Origin: CAYVBJ01 sp964415185
GTDB lineage: Bacteria > Bacteroidota > Rhodothermia > Balneolales > Balneolaceae
DNA length: 7,802 nt
Direction: 5' to 3'
Assembly: GCA_964415185.1 (NCBI GenBank)
Contig: CAYPZI010000134.1
Location: 1 to 7,802 of the forward strand
The position numbers were made by a program, and so were the translations under genes. This document shows, in pieces, positions 1 to 5,407 of the stretch. Under the pieces are notes generated by a model that had not been told where the DNA came from, searched no databases, and saw only the letters and a list, made by a program, of their open reading frames with translations. Each line of letters begins with the position of its first letter. Positions within the stretch are counted from its first letter, which is position 1.

Positions 1-110
1 GACGCTGACAGGAGACCCGGAAAAGCACCGGGCCACGCTGTCAGGTCGCTAAACACGAAATCTTTCGGGGTATGAATCCGGCGCTCTTTCTTCCGAATAT
101 TTTCGGGAAG
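1..110 (+). other. stem-loop-rich non-coding region, possibly the 3' part of a structured RNA or leader
   Basis: There is no plausible coding frame here. Three local hairpins follow each other. In the first, bases 1-11 pair with 38-47 (10 bp, G4 bulged), enclosing CCCGG 16-20 paired with CCGGG 28-32. The second is CGAA 56-59 with TTCG 64-67. The third is CTTCCGAA 90-97 with TTC-G-GGAAG 102-110, with one bulged G. This density of pairing, with the first helix flush against the left edge, suggests an RNA that may begin upstream of the window. I could not match it to tmRNA, RNase P, SRP RNA, 5S or a tRNA. CAGGAGACC at 9-17 resembles the tail of cobalamin riboswitches, but nothing else supports that. 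Bases 111-171 are AT-rich with no further strong structure. The strand is assumed to follow the downstream genes. Confidence 0.3.
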
Positions 111-190
111 CTATCAAGTCCTAAATCCAATTTTCCAAAAGAATTTAAAAATAAGGGTTTTTTGGATAAGGTTGAAACCCCGATTCATAC
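70..190. repeat. 9-bp inverted repeat spanning the proS upstream region
   Basis: GTATGAATC at 70-78 is the exact reverse complement of GATTCATAC at 182-190. The right copy lies in the spacer of the predicted proS promoter. It could be a two-site operator or a long-range RNA helix, but a chance match over this distance is possible. Confidence 0.3.
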
Positions 191-201
191 TTTCTTATAA
201 A
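172..201 (+). promoter_or_regulatory. sigma70-like promoter upstream of proS
   Basis: TTGAAA at 172-177 and TATAAA at 196-201 are separated by 18 bp, each matching 5 of 6 consensus bases. Transcription would begin near 208, giving a leader of about 70 nt. A weaker overlapping alternative is TTGGAT 162-167 with CATACT 186-191. The prediction rests on consensus only. This lineage may use a different sigma-factor consensus. Confidence 0.45.
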
Positions 202-278
202 ATCATTCTTTATCTTAACTGAAGTCAGGGTTATTTTAGACCGTTCACAAATAATTTACGAGAAACAAACAAAGGTTG

Positions 279-1748
279 ATGGCAAAACGTATTACTAACC
301 GAAAGGACGATTACTCCCAATGGTATCTGGATGTTGTAAAAGAAGCAAAACTGGCCGACCACTCCCCTGTCCGTGGCTGTATGGTTATTCGCCCCAACGG
401 GTTTGCTCTTTGGGAAAACATGCGCAATGCACTTGACAAGATGTTCAAAGAGACCGGCCATGAGAATGCCTATTTTCCTCTTTTTATACCAAAATCATTT
501 CTTTCGAAAGAAGCACAGCATGTTGAGGGTTTTGCCAAGGAGTGTGCGGTGATCACGCACAGCCGGCTCAAAAGTGCCGGTGGCGGCGTGGAGGTTGATC
601 CCGACTCAAAACTTGAAGAAGAGCTGATCGTCCGCCCCACATCCGAAACCATTATCTGGGATGCTTACCGCGACTGGATTCAATCCTACCGCGACCTTCC
701 GATTCTGATTAACCAATGGGCAAACGTAGTACGGTGGGAAATGAGAACCCGTCTTTTTCTCAGAACTATGGAATTTTTGTGGCAGGAAGGCCACACCGCC
801 CATGCCACGCGGGAAGAAGCCATTGAAGAAACCAAAAAGATGCTGGAGGTCTACAGAACTTTTGCAGAAGATTATATGGCCATGCCGGTTATCACCGGTG
901 TGAAAACCGAATCGGAACGTTTTGCGGGTGCCGTTGATACCTATTGCATCGAAGCACTGATGCAAGACGGTAAGGCGCTGCAGGCGGGCACTTCTCATTT
1001 TCTCGGGCAAAATTTTGCAAAAGCGTTTGATGTAAAGTTCCAGGACAGCGACGGCGAACATAAATATGTCTGGGCAACCAGCTGGGGAGTCTCCACACGG
1101 CTTATCGGCGGACTGATTATGACCCACAGTGATGATAACGGCATGGTTGTTCCACCACGGCTTGCCCCGGTACAAGTGGTGATCGTTCCCATCTGGCGAG
1201 ATGATAAACAAAAAGAAATTGTATCGGAGTATGCCCATTCCATTTACGATGAACTGACTGAAGCCGGAATCCGGACAAAGCTGGATGACCGCGACAACTA
1301 CAAACCCGGCTGGAAATTTGCCGAACATGAGGCACAGGGCACCCCCCTCCGGGTTGCCGTTGGACCGCGGGATGTTGAAAACCGAAAGGTGGAACTCGCC
1401 CGCAGGGATACACTCGATAAAAATATCATAGCCCGCGAGGGGCTTGCCGGCAAAATTGAATCCATACTCGTTACCATACAAAATGACCTGTATAACACCG
1501 CAAAAAAACGTATGGATGAAAGCACGGCTACGGCTGACAGCTATGACGAATTCAAAAAGAAAATTGAAGATGGCGGTTTTATATACTCACATTGGGACGG
1601 CACTCCCGAAACCGAAGCCAAAATCAAAGAAGAAACGAAAGCAACAATCCGTCTTGTTCCTTTAAATGACCGCTATGACGGAAAAGGAAAATGCATGGTT
1701 ACAGGAAAATCGTCCGAACAGAGAGTACTTTTTGCACGAGCTTATTAA
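279..1748 (+). CDS. proS: prolyl-tRNA synthetase, archaeal/eukaryote type (ProS type 3)
   Basis: This cytoplasmic class II aminoacyl-tRNA synthetase charges tRNA-Pro with proline using ATP. It has 489 residues, typical of the compact type without the bacterial editing insertion. Visible parts are a motif 1 region around 42-71, the RPTSET loop at 119-124, motif 2 with arginines around 153-162 and the FLWQEGHTAH segment at 166-175, GTSHFLGQNFAKAF at 237-250, and motif 3 around 268-296 (TSWGVSTRLIGG). An anticodon-binding domain follows at about 297-400, then the type-3 C-terminal domain ending in the usual ARAY. The C-terminal domain normally binds zinc through four cysteines. Here only Cys472 remains, since HWDGTPETE and KCMVTGK lack the others, so zinc is probably not bound. 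A TTG directly before the ATG also opens the frame, but MAKRITNRKDDYSQWY is the family N-terminus, so ATG 279 is chosen. It is first in a tight operon with the hydrate-repair and VanZ-like genes. Confidence 0.97.
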   Translation: MAKRITNRKDDYSQWYLDVVKEAKLADHSPVRGCMVIRPNGFALWENMRNALDKMFKETGHENAYFPLFIPKSFLSKEAQHVEGFAKECAVITHSRLKSAGGGVEVDPDSKLEEELIVRPTSETIIWDAYRDWIQSYRDLPILINQWANVVRWEMRTRLFLRTMEFLWQEGHTAHATREEAIEETKKMLEVYRTFAEDYMAMPVITGVKTESERFAGAVDTYCIEALMQDGKALQAGTSHFLGQNFAKAFDVKFQDSDGEHKYVWATSWGVSTRLIGGLIMTHSDDNGMVVPPRLAPVQVVIVPIWRDDKQKEIVSEYAHSIYDELTEAGIRTKLDDRDNYKPGWKFAEHEAQGTPLRVAVGPRDVENRKVELARRDTLDKNIIAREGLAGKIESILVTIQNDLYNTAKKRMDESTATADSYDEFKKKIEDGGFIYSHWDGTPETEAKIKEETKATIRLVPLNDRYDGKGKCMVTGKSSEQRVLFARAY

Positions 1749-1760
1749 TCAGACTAAAAT

Positions 1761-3272
1761 ATGAGCCTAATTAAAAACCCATATCCCTATTTTCTGTGCA
1801 CGGCCGGTCAGTGTCGAAATCTGGACAGCAACACGATCGACAATTTCGGGATTGACGGTTTTACACTGATGGAAACGGCGGCTCTTCAGGCTGCCCGTTT
1901 TGTGGGTGAGCATCAGGGAGAATCAAAGCACGGGTTGTTTATCTGTGGAAAGGGCAACAATGCGGGCGATGCCCTGGCAATGGCCCGTTACCTGCTTCAG
2001 GAATTCCTGCATGAAGCCACGATTTATTTTGTGTCTGGCACCGATAAACTTTCACCTGACGCAGACAAAAACTACGGGTTGCTGGAAAAACTGAAAGACT
2101 CCGGTTTCCCCGTTCAATTTCATAATAATTTTGACCAAATTGCACCTGCACAGCACGATTATATCGTGGATGGCATGCTGGGGACCGGAATTTCAAGTCC
2201 TCTCAGAAGTGCCTACAAGGAAGCAACTCAGTTGATCAACCGGACTGACTCTGCCACCGTATTTTCCGTTGACATTCCGACAGGACTGCATGCCGACTCA
2301 GGGGAAGTTCTGGGTGATGCTGTCGTTGCAGATTACACTCTAACATTTGGTGTAAAAAAAAGCGGTTTCTATTTCGGGAACGGCAGAAATCGAACCGGTG
2401 AAGTAATTTTATTTCAATTGCCATTTGCCCGGCAGTTCATTGAGAGTGAGGCTTTGGCCATTGATCAATCATGGCTGCCAATACTTCCGGCTATCAGGCG
2501 CGATGGCCGTCATAAGTATGATAACGGCGTAGTGCATATCCTGGCAGGCAGCGAAGGCCTGAGCGGAGCAGCCGTCATGGCATCCAAAAGCGCCTGGAAC
2601 TCCGGGGCAAGTGCAGTGATACTCTATGCCCCCAAAGGACTTCTTCCTGTCTATGAAACGGCAGTTCCGGATATCATTAAAATCCCGGTGGGCAAACGTG
2701 ATGATTATTATTACAAACCTGATCATTTGAGTACAATTTCAGAAAACATACAACGCCGCGGGGGAGTTATATTGATGGGTCCGGGTGCGGGCCTCGAAAA
2801 TGAGACAAGAAAACTTTTCCTGGAACTGCTTGAGCATTGTGATCAACCGGTTATACTTGATGCCGACGGCCTTTCGGCATGGGAGGAAATCAGCCGAAAC
2901 CCCGGGAAATATCGACCCGAAAGAATGATATTAACTCCTCACCCGGGTGAACTGAAAAACTATTTACAAGCAGGTTTCAAGTCCGAATATGATCGTTTTA
3001 ACTGGGCAAAAGAATTTATTGCAACTAACGAAGCTTTTCTGCTTGCCAAAGGAAACCCCGTAGTGTTCGGAGATACAAACCAGGTTTATCTGACCGGTTA
3101 TGACACCTCGGCCTTTACGCGTGCCGGGTTCGGAGATGTACTTGGCGGAACAATTGCAGCCAACCTGGCTATATCAGAAAAACCGGCTCTAAGTATCATC
3201 CATGCCTTGTTATCCGCAAGGCTTAAATCAAAACAGATATCCGGTACCCTTGCACCGGCCGACCTTTTATGA
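1761..3272 (+). CDS. nnrD: bifunctional NAD(P)H-hydrate epimerase / ADP-dependent dehydratase
   Basis: This metabolite-repair enzyme restores NAD(P)H damaged by hydration. The N-terminal YjeF_N domain (about 10-225) interconverts R and S hydrates. The C-terminal ribokinase-like domain (about 245-500) dehydrates the S form using ADP or ATP. Its 503 residues are normal for the fusion. In the epimerase half I see LMETA 36-40, GKGNNAGDALAMARYL 63-78, VDGMLGTG 136-143 and VDIPTGLHADSGEV 170-183. In the dehydratase half I see HKYDNG 251-256, GPGAG 340-344, LDADGL 366-371, LTPHPGE 391-397 and AGFGDVLGG 455-463, whose Asp459 is the expected catalytic residue. Several motif glycines are replaced: NNGGDG reads NNAGDA, HKGDYG reads HKYDNG, and GSGD reads GFGD. 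The enzyme is therefore divergent but appears intact. It starts 12 nt after proS with no clear Shine-Dalgarno and ends in a 4-nt ATGA overlap with the next gene, implying co-transcription and translational coupling. Confidence 0.92.
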   Translation: MSLIKNPYPYFLCTAGQCRNLDSNTIDNFGIDGFTLMETAALQAARFVGEHQGESKHGLFICGKGNNAGDALAMARYLLQEFLHEATIYFVSGTDKLSPDADKNYGLLEKLKDSGFPVQFHNNFDQIAPAQHDYIVDGMLGTGISSPLRSAYKEATQLINRTDSATVFSVDIPTGLHADSGEVLGDAVVADYTLTFGVKKSGFYFGNGRNRTGEVILFQLPFARQFIESEALAIDQSWLPILPAIRRDGRHKYDNGVVHILAGSEGLSGAAVMASKSAWNSGASAVILYAPKGLLPVYETAVPDIIKIPVGKRDDYYYKPDHLSTISENIQRRGGVILMGPGAGLENETRKLFLELLEHCDQPVILDADGLSAWEEISRNPGKYRPERMILTPHPGELKNYLQAGFKSEYDRFNWAKEFIATNEAFLLAKGNPVVFGDTNQVYLTGYDTSAFTRAGFGDVLGGTIAANLAISEKPALSIIHALLSARLKSKQISGTLAPADLL

Positions 3273-3673
3273 TCCACAAAACCATTCACTTTCTCGAACG
3301 GCATAAAATGCTGCTTACCTTTTTGTTTGTGGCATTTACAATTCTGACGCTTTTGCTTACACTGATGCCGTCCGAGAATCTTATTGAAAGCAAACTGTGG
3401 AATTATGACAAAGCCGGGCATGCCTTCTTATTCGGTTCATGGACGTTTCTGTTCGGGCTCTACCTGCTCTTTGCTACAAAACGCGAATTGCCGCTGATTG
3501 CAATTTTTTTAATAGGATCTTTTTTCGGAATTTCCATTGAAATTTTACAGGAAATTCTGCCCATTAACCGCAGCGGCGACCCGTTTGATGCACTGACCGA
3601 TATTGCCGGCTGCGGGGCTGCGGTTATTTTTCTTAAACTGCTGACACTTAAGCCCGGCAAAAGACAAAACTAA
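3269..3673 (+). CDS. small VanZ-like integral membrane protein
   Basis: The 134-residue protein has about four hydrophobic segments: 13-33, 50-68, 73-93 and 109-126. It shows the VanZ-family pattern: Asp47-Lys48 and His51 at the head of the second segment (YDKAGHAFLFG), then E91, Q94, P98, R101, D104, D107, D111 and G114 in EILQEILPINRSGDPFDALTDIAG. VanZ itself gives low-level teicoplanin resistance by an unclear mechanism. Most relatives, especially small stand-alone ones like this, have no known substrate, and nothing here points to a glycopeptide-resistance cluster. The ATG overlaps the TGA of the preceding gene (ATGA), so translation is probably coupled to the hydrate-repair enzyme. No convincing terminator follows it. 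Confidence 0.82.
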   Translation: MIHKTIHFLERHKMLLTFLFVAFTILTLLLTLMPSENLIESKLWNYDKAGHAFLFGSWTFLFGLYLLFATKRELPLIAIFLIGSFFGISIEILQEILPINRSGDPFDALTDIAGCGAAVIFLKLLTLKPGKRQN

Positions 3674-3712
3674 ATTATCACAGCCAATAAAATATTATAA
3701 TTGTAATTTGCG

Positions 3713-3741
3713 TTGATAACTATCGTTTTTTGAATTATACT
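3713..3741 (+). promoter_or_regulatory. strong sigma70-like promoter for the TonB gene
   Basis: TTGATA at 3713-3718 and TATACT at 3736-3741 are separated by exactly 17 bp, each matching 5 of 6 consensus bases. The surrounding 100 bp is AT-rich. Transcription would start near 3748, leaving a leader of about 27 nt before the ATG at 3776. No Bacteroidota-type TAnnTTTG element fits better here. The promoter separates the TonB gene from the upstream operon. Confidence 0.6.
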
Positions 3742-3775
3742 TAGCTGTTCAACAAATCCTAAATAAACGAATCGT

Positions 3776-4429
3776 ATGGCAAAGAGAAAAAAACCTGAAG
3801 CAGATTTACGCAAATACTACACGGTAATTCTTGAAATCGGATTAATTCTTGCTCTTATCATCTTTATCGGAGCTGTAAAGCTGGATCTTCACAGCGCACC
3901 TCCGGACGAATACACGATGGATGAGCAAGAAATAGTCGAAATGGAAGAAATTGAAATTACCAAGCATATTGAGACGCCTCCTCCGCCACCACGGCCCCCG
4001 GTTCCTGTAGAAGTTCCCAATGATGAGATTATTGAAGATATCGACATTAACATTGATGCCGAATTAACACTCGACGGGCCATTGAGTGCTCCGCCTCCGC
4101 CGCCGCAAGCCGAAGAAGAAGAGGAAGATTTCTTTGTTGTGGTAGAGGAAATGCCTGAACTGATTGGCGGACTCGGCGAACTTCAAAAGAAAATAAAATA
4201 TCCCGAAATGGCTCGTAGGGCTGGAATTGAGGGACGTGTTTACGTTCAGTTTATCGTAAATGAGCAAGGTCAGGTTGAGAACCCGGTCGTTGTTCGCGGT
4301 ATTGGCGGTGGTGCCGATGAAGAAGCCGTGCGTGCTGTGTCTCAGGCCAAGTTCAAGCCGGGCATGCAACGGGGACGCCCCGTTCGCGTGCAGTACAGTT
4401 TGCCGATTATATTTCAATTGCAGAACTGA
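3776..4429 (+). CDS. TonB family energy transducer
   Basis: The protein has 217 residues in the TonB layout: a short basic cytoplasmic N-terminus (MAKRKK), one membrane helix at about 15-36, a periplasmic linker, and a C-terminal TonB domain at about 135-217. The linker has two proline clusters (PPPPPRPP 68-75 and PPPPP 106-110) and many acidic residues (44-65, 83-94, 113-125). The C-terminal domain shows the usual KKIKYPEMARRAGIEGRVYVQFIV and later AVRAVSQAKFKPGMQRGRPVRVQY. Such proteins couple the ExbB/ExbD proton channel to TonB-dependent outer-membrane receptors. No exbB, exbD or receptor gene is in the window. This group usually has several TonB paralogues, so the specific partner is unknown. 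The gene stands alone between its own promoter and a hairpin terminator. Confidence 0.93.
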   Translation: MAKRKKPEADLRKYYTVILEIGLILALIIFIGAVKLDLHSAPPDEYTMDEQEIVEMEEIEITKHIETPPPPPRPPVPVEVPNDEIIEDIDINIDAELTLDGPLSAPPPPPQAEEEEEDFFVVVEEMPELIGGLGELQKKIKYPEMARRAGIEGRVYVQFIVNEQGQVENPVVVRGIGGGADEEAVRAVSQAKFKPGMQRGRPVRVQYSLPIIFQLQN

Positions 4430-4457
4430 TTCAGGTCATTTTTATCTGACGTGACAA

Positions 4458-4520
4458 GGCACGAAGCTTACAATAAAAATGGCGTGAAGCTCAAAATAAA
4501 AAAAATGGCGCGAAGTTCAG
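4458..4520 (+). repeat. three degenerate tandem copies of a terminator arm
   Basis: Unit 1 (4458-4480), unit 2 (4481-4506) and partial unit 3 (4507-4520) each begin GGCRYGAAGYT; units 1 and 2 end in AATAAAAAT or a longer A run. The inverted partner is at 4522-4535. GGCACGAA 4458-4465 (8 bp, perfect), 4475-4488 (14 bp, two G-U) and 4501-4514 (14 bp, one G-U) can each pair with that arm, so alternative hairpins are possible. Confidence 0.65.
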
Positions 4521-4535
4521 TTTCGTGCCATTTTT
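4501..4535. terminator. bidirectional terminator between convergent TonB and Nudix genes
   Basis: The arm 4501-4514 pairs with 4522-4535 over 14 bp with one G-U and a 7-nt loop. The sequence continues into T runs on the plus strand (4531-4540) and into the complement of the A8 run at 4498-4505 on the minus strand, so it can end transcription from both sides. The Nudix stop codon (complement of 4517-4519) lies in the loop. Confidence 0.8.
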
Positions 4536-4948
4536 ATTTTTTCAACAGCTTTGCCGAGGATTGTTTTCAGGTTATTGAAAGCAACCATATGAACGGCCTC
4601 TCCGAAAACCACCCATCTCACCTCTTCTATCTGTTCTTCCTTTTGAGGATCAAATTCCGGATCATTATTTGCCGTCTTCATGAGATACCAATAGGTTGTT
4701 TTTCCAATCTGTTCTCCGCTTTCAACATATTCATGATAAGTAGTGTCAACAAAATCGGCTTCAGTAATCTTTCCGGGTGAAATTTCTTCCTGTACTTCGC
4801 GCAGGGCACAATCCCTTATTCCCTCACCATCGTCTCTTTTGCCTTTTGGCAAATCCCACACACCTCTTCTTTTTATAAGAACCACTTCTGTTTCGTCATT
4901 TGAATTTTCACGACAGATGATTCCGCCACCGGCTTCAATCTTCTTCAT
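4517..4948 (-). CDS. Nudix hydrolase
   Basis: The predicted protein has 143 residues, a typical single-domain Nudix length. It probably hydrolyses a nucleoside-diphosphate-linked or related phosphoanhydride with Mg2+, but the substrate cannot be read from the sequence. The N-terminus has the standard GGGIICRE strand and VVLIKRRGVWDLPKG at 22-36. The Nudix box runs from Gly36 with Glu42, then R50-E51-V52-Q53-E54-E55. The usual final Gly-hydrophobic pair is Ser57-Pro58, a mild deviation that leaves the metal-binding glutamates intact. The frame is open further upstream (ATG at 5023), but that would add 25 almost purely Lys/Arg/Thr residues that are the shadow of the DUF1844 tail. The ATG at 4948 directly before the Nudix fold is preferred. 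It overlaps the DUF1844 stop by 14 nt, suggesting coupling. The last codons form part of the terminator arm. Confidence 0.9.
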   Translation of the reverse strand: MKKIEAGGGIICRENSNDETEVVLIKRRGVWDLPKGKRDDGEGIRDCALREVQEEISPGKITEADFVDTTYHEYVESGEQIGKTTYWYLMKTANNDPEFDPQKEEQIEEVRWVVFGEAVHMVAFNNLKTILGKAVEKIKMARN

Positions 4949-5303
4949 TATCACTTTTTTTGTCTTTGTCCTTGTCCGGTTTCGATTCTTTTTCAGATGC
5001 CTTGCTTTCGTTTTTCTTTTCATCTGCGTAATTCAGGCGCAAGGTTGTAAGAATTTGGTCAAGATACTGTTTCAGTTCACCAGGCAGATTGCCTCTTGTA
5101 TACTTCTCAAGCATGTGAAGTGTGTCGATTGCATATTTTGCAGATTTGAGGTCACGTTCGGTCTTATCCGTAGCGGGATTTTTAATCTTTCCCATTCCCA
5201 TCATGGCTATTTGCTGATGTTGCTGAATAAGCATCACAAATAACAACTGTTGCTGCTGGTCTTCATTTAACTTGTCACCATTTTTAGGTATTTGGTCTGC
5301 CAT
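4935..5303 (-). CDS. DUF1844 family protein
   Basis: The protein has 122 residues. The core at about 14-92 matches the pattern I know for DUF1844: a glutamine-rich start, LFVMLIQQHQQIAMMGMGKIKNP without an export signal, then an amphipathic helical part with DLKSAKYAIDTLHMLEKYTRGN and LDQILTTLRLNYAD. Function is unknown in the family. The tail at 95-122 is a low-complexity run of Lys, Asp, Glu and Ser, probably disordered. It is first in a two-gene operon, overlapping the Nudix gene by 14 nt, and reads from the divergent promoter at 5353-5384. The A7 run near its end is a possible slippage site. An AG-rich stretch (agaaag) lies upstream of the ATG, but no strong Shine-Dalgarno is present. Confidence 0.83.
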   Translation of the reverse strand: MADQIPKNGDKLNEDQQQQLLFVMLIQQHQQIAMMGMGKIKNPATDKTERDLKSAKYAIDTLHMLEKYTRGNLPGELKQYLDQILTTLRLNYADEKKNESKASEKESKPDKDKDKKSDNEED

Positions 5304-5352
5304 AAATTTTTCTTTCTATTTCAGAGTTTCACAGTTTTTATTTCAATCAATC

Positions 5353-5384
5353 CAAATATAATCTGTACCTTTATACTTATTCAA
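5353..5384 (-). promoter_or_regulatory. Bacteroidota-like promoter for the DUF1844-Nudix operon
   Basis: Read on the minus strand, TATATTTG (complement of 5353-5360) fits the Bacteroidota -7 consensus TAnnTTTG exactly. TTGAAT (complement of 5379-5384) lies 18 bp upstream of it as the -33/-35 element. The leader to the ATG at 5303 would be about 40 nt. This is a consensus match only. Confidence 0.5.
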
Positions 5385-5407
5385 AATATATTAAAAACGA
5401 CTGACAA

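Noticed and set aside
1..50. Tail of a cobalamin riboswitch (CAGGAGACC at 9-17)
   Set aside because: Only nine bases match, the expected continuation TGCC is absent, the body would be outside the window, and the downstream gene is proS rather than a B12-related gene.
66..90. T-arm of a tRNA (GGTATGAATCC)
   Set aside because: The stem does not pair, the loop departs from TTCRA, and no acceptor or anticodon arm can be folded around it.
606..1481. Long open frame on the minus strand inside proS (291 codons)
   Set aside because: It lies wholly within a well-supported synthetase gene, shows no recognisable domain, and is a codon-composition shadow.
3674..3712. Terminator after the VanZ-like gene
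   Set aside because: Only weak AT-rich pairing (AAATTA with TAATTT) is present, without a GC stem or T run.
4949..5023. N-terminal extension of the Nudix protein starting at the complement of 5023 (25 Lys/Arg-rich residues)
   Set aside because: It lies entirely over the DUF1844 Lys/Asp/Glu tail in another frame, has no family counterpart, and the Nudix fold begins cleanly at the ATG at 4948.
4451..5243. Plus-strand frames 4451-4780 and 4743-5243
   Set aside because: They are antisense to the Nudix and DUF1844 genes, which have clear family motifs. The translated products look like hydrophobic or phenylalanine-rich shadow sequence.
5357..5377. Rightward promoter for the DUF1015-serC operon (TATAAT 5357-5362 or TATACT 5372-5377)
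   Set aside because: Neither has a credible -35 element at 16-18 bp, and the first overlaps the better leftward -7 element. A rightward promoter must exist in this 104-bp gap, but I cannot place it.
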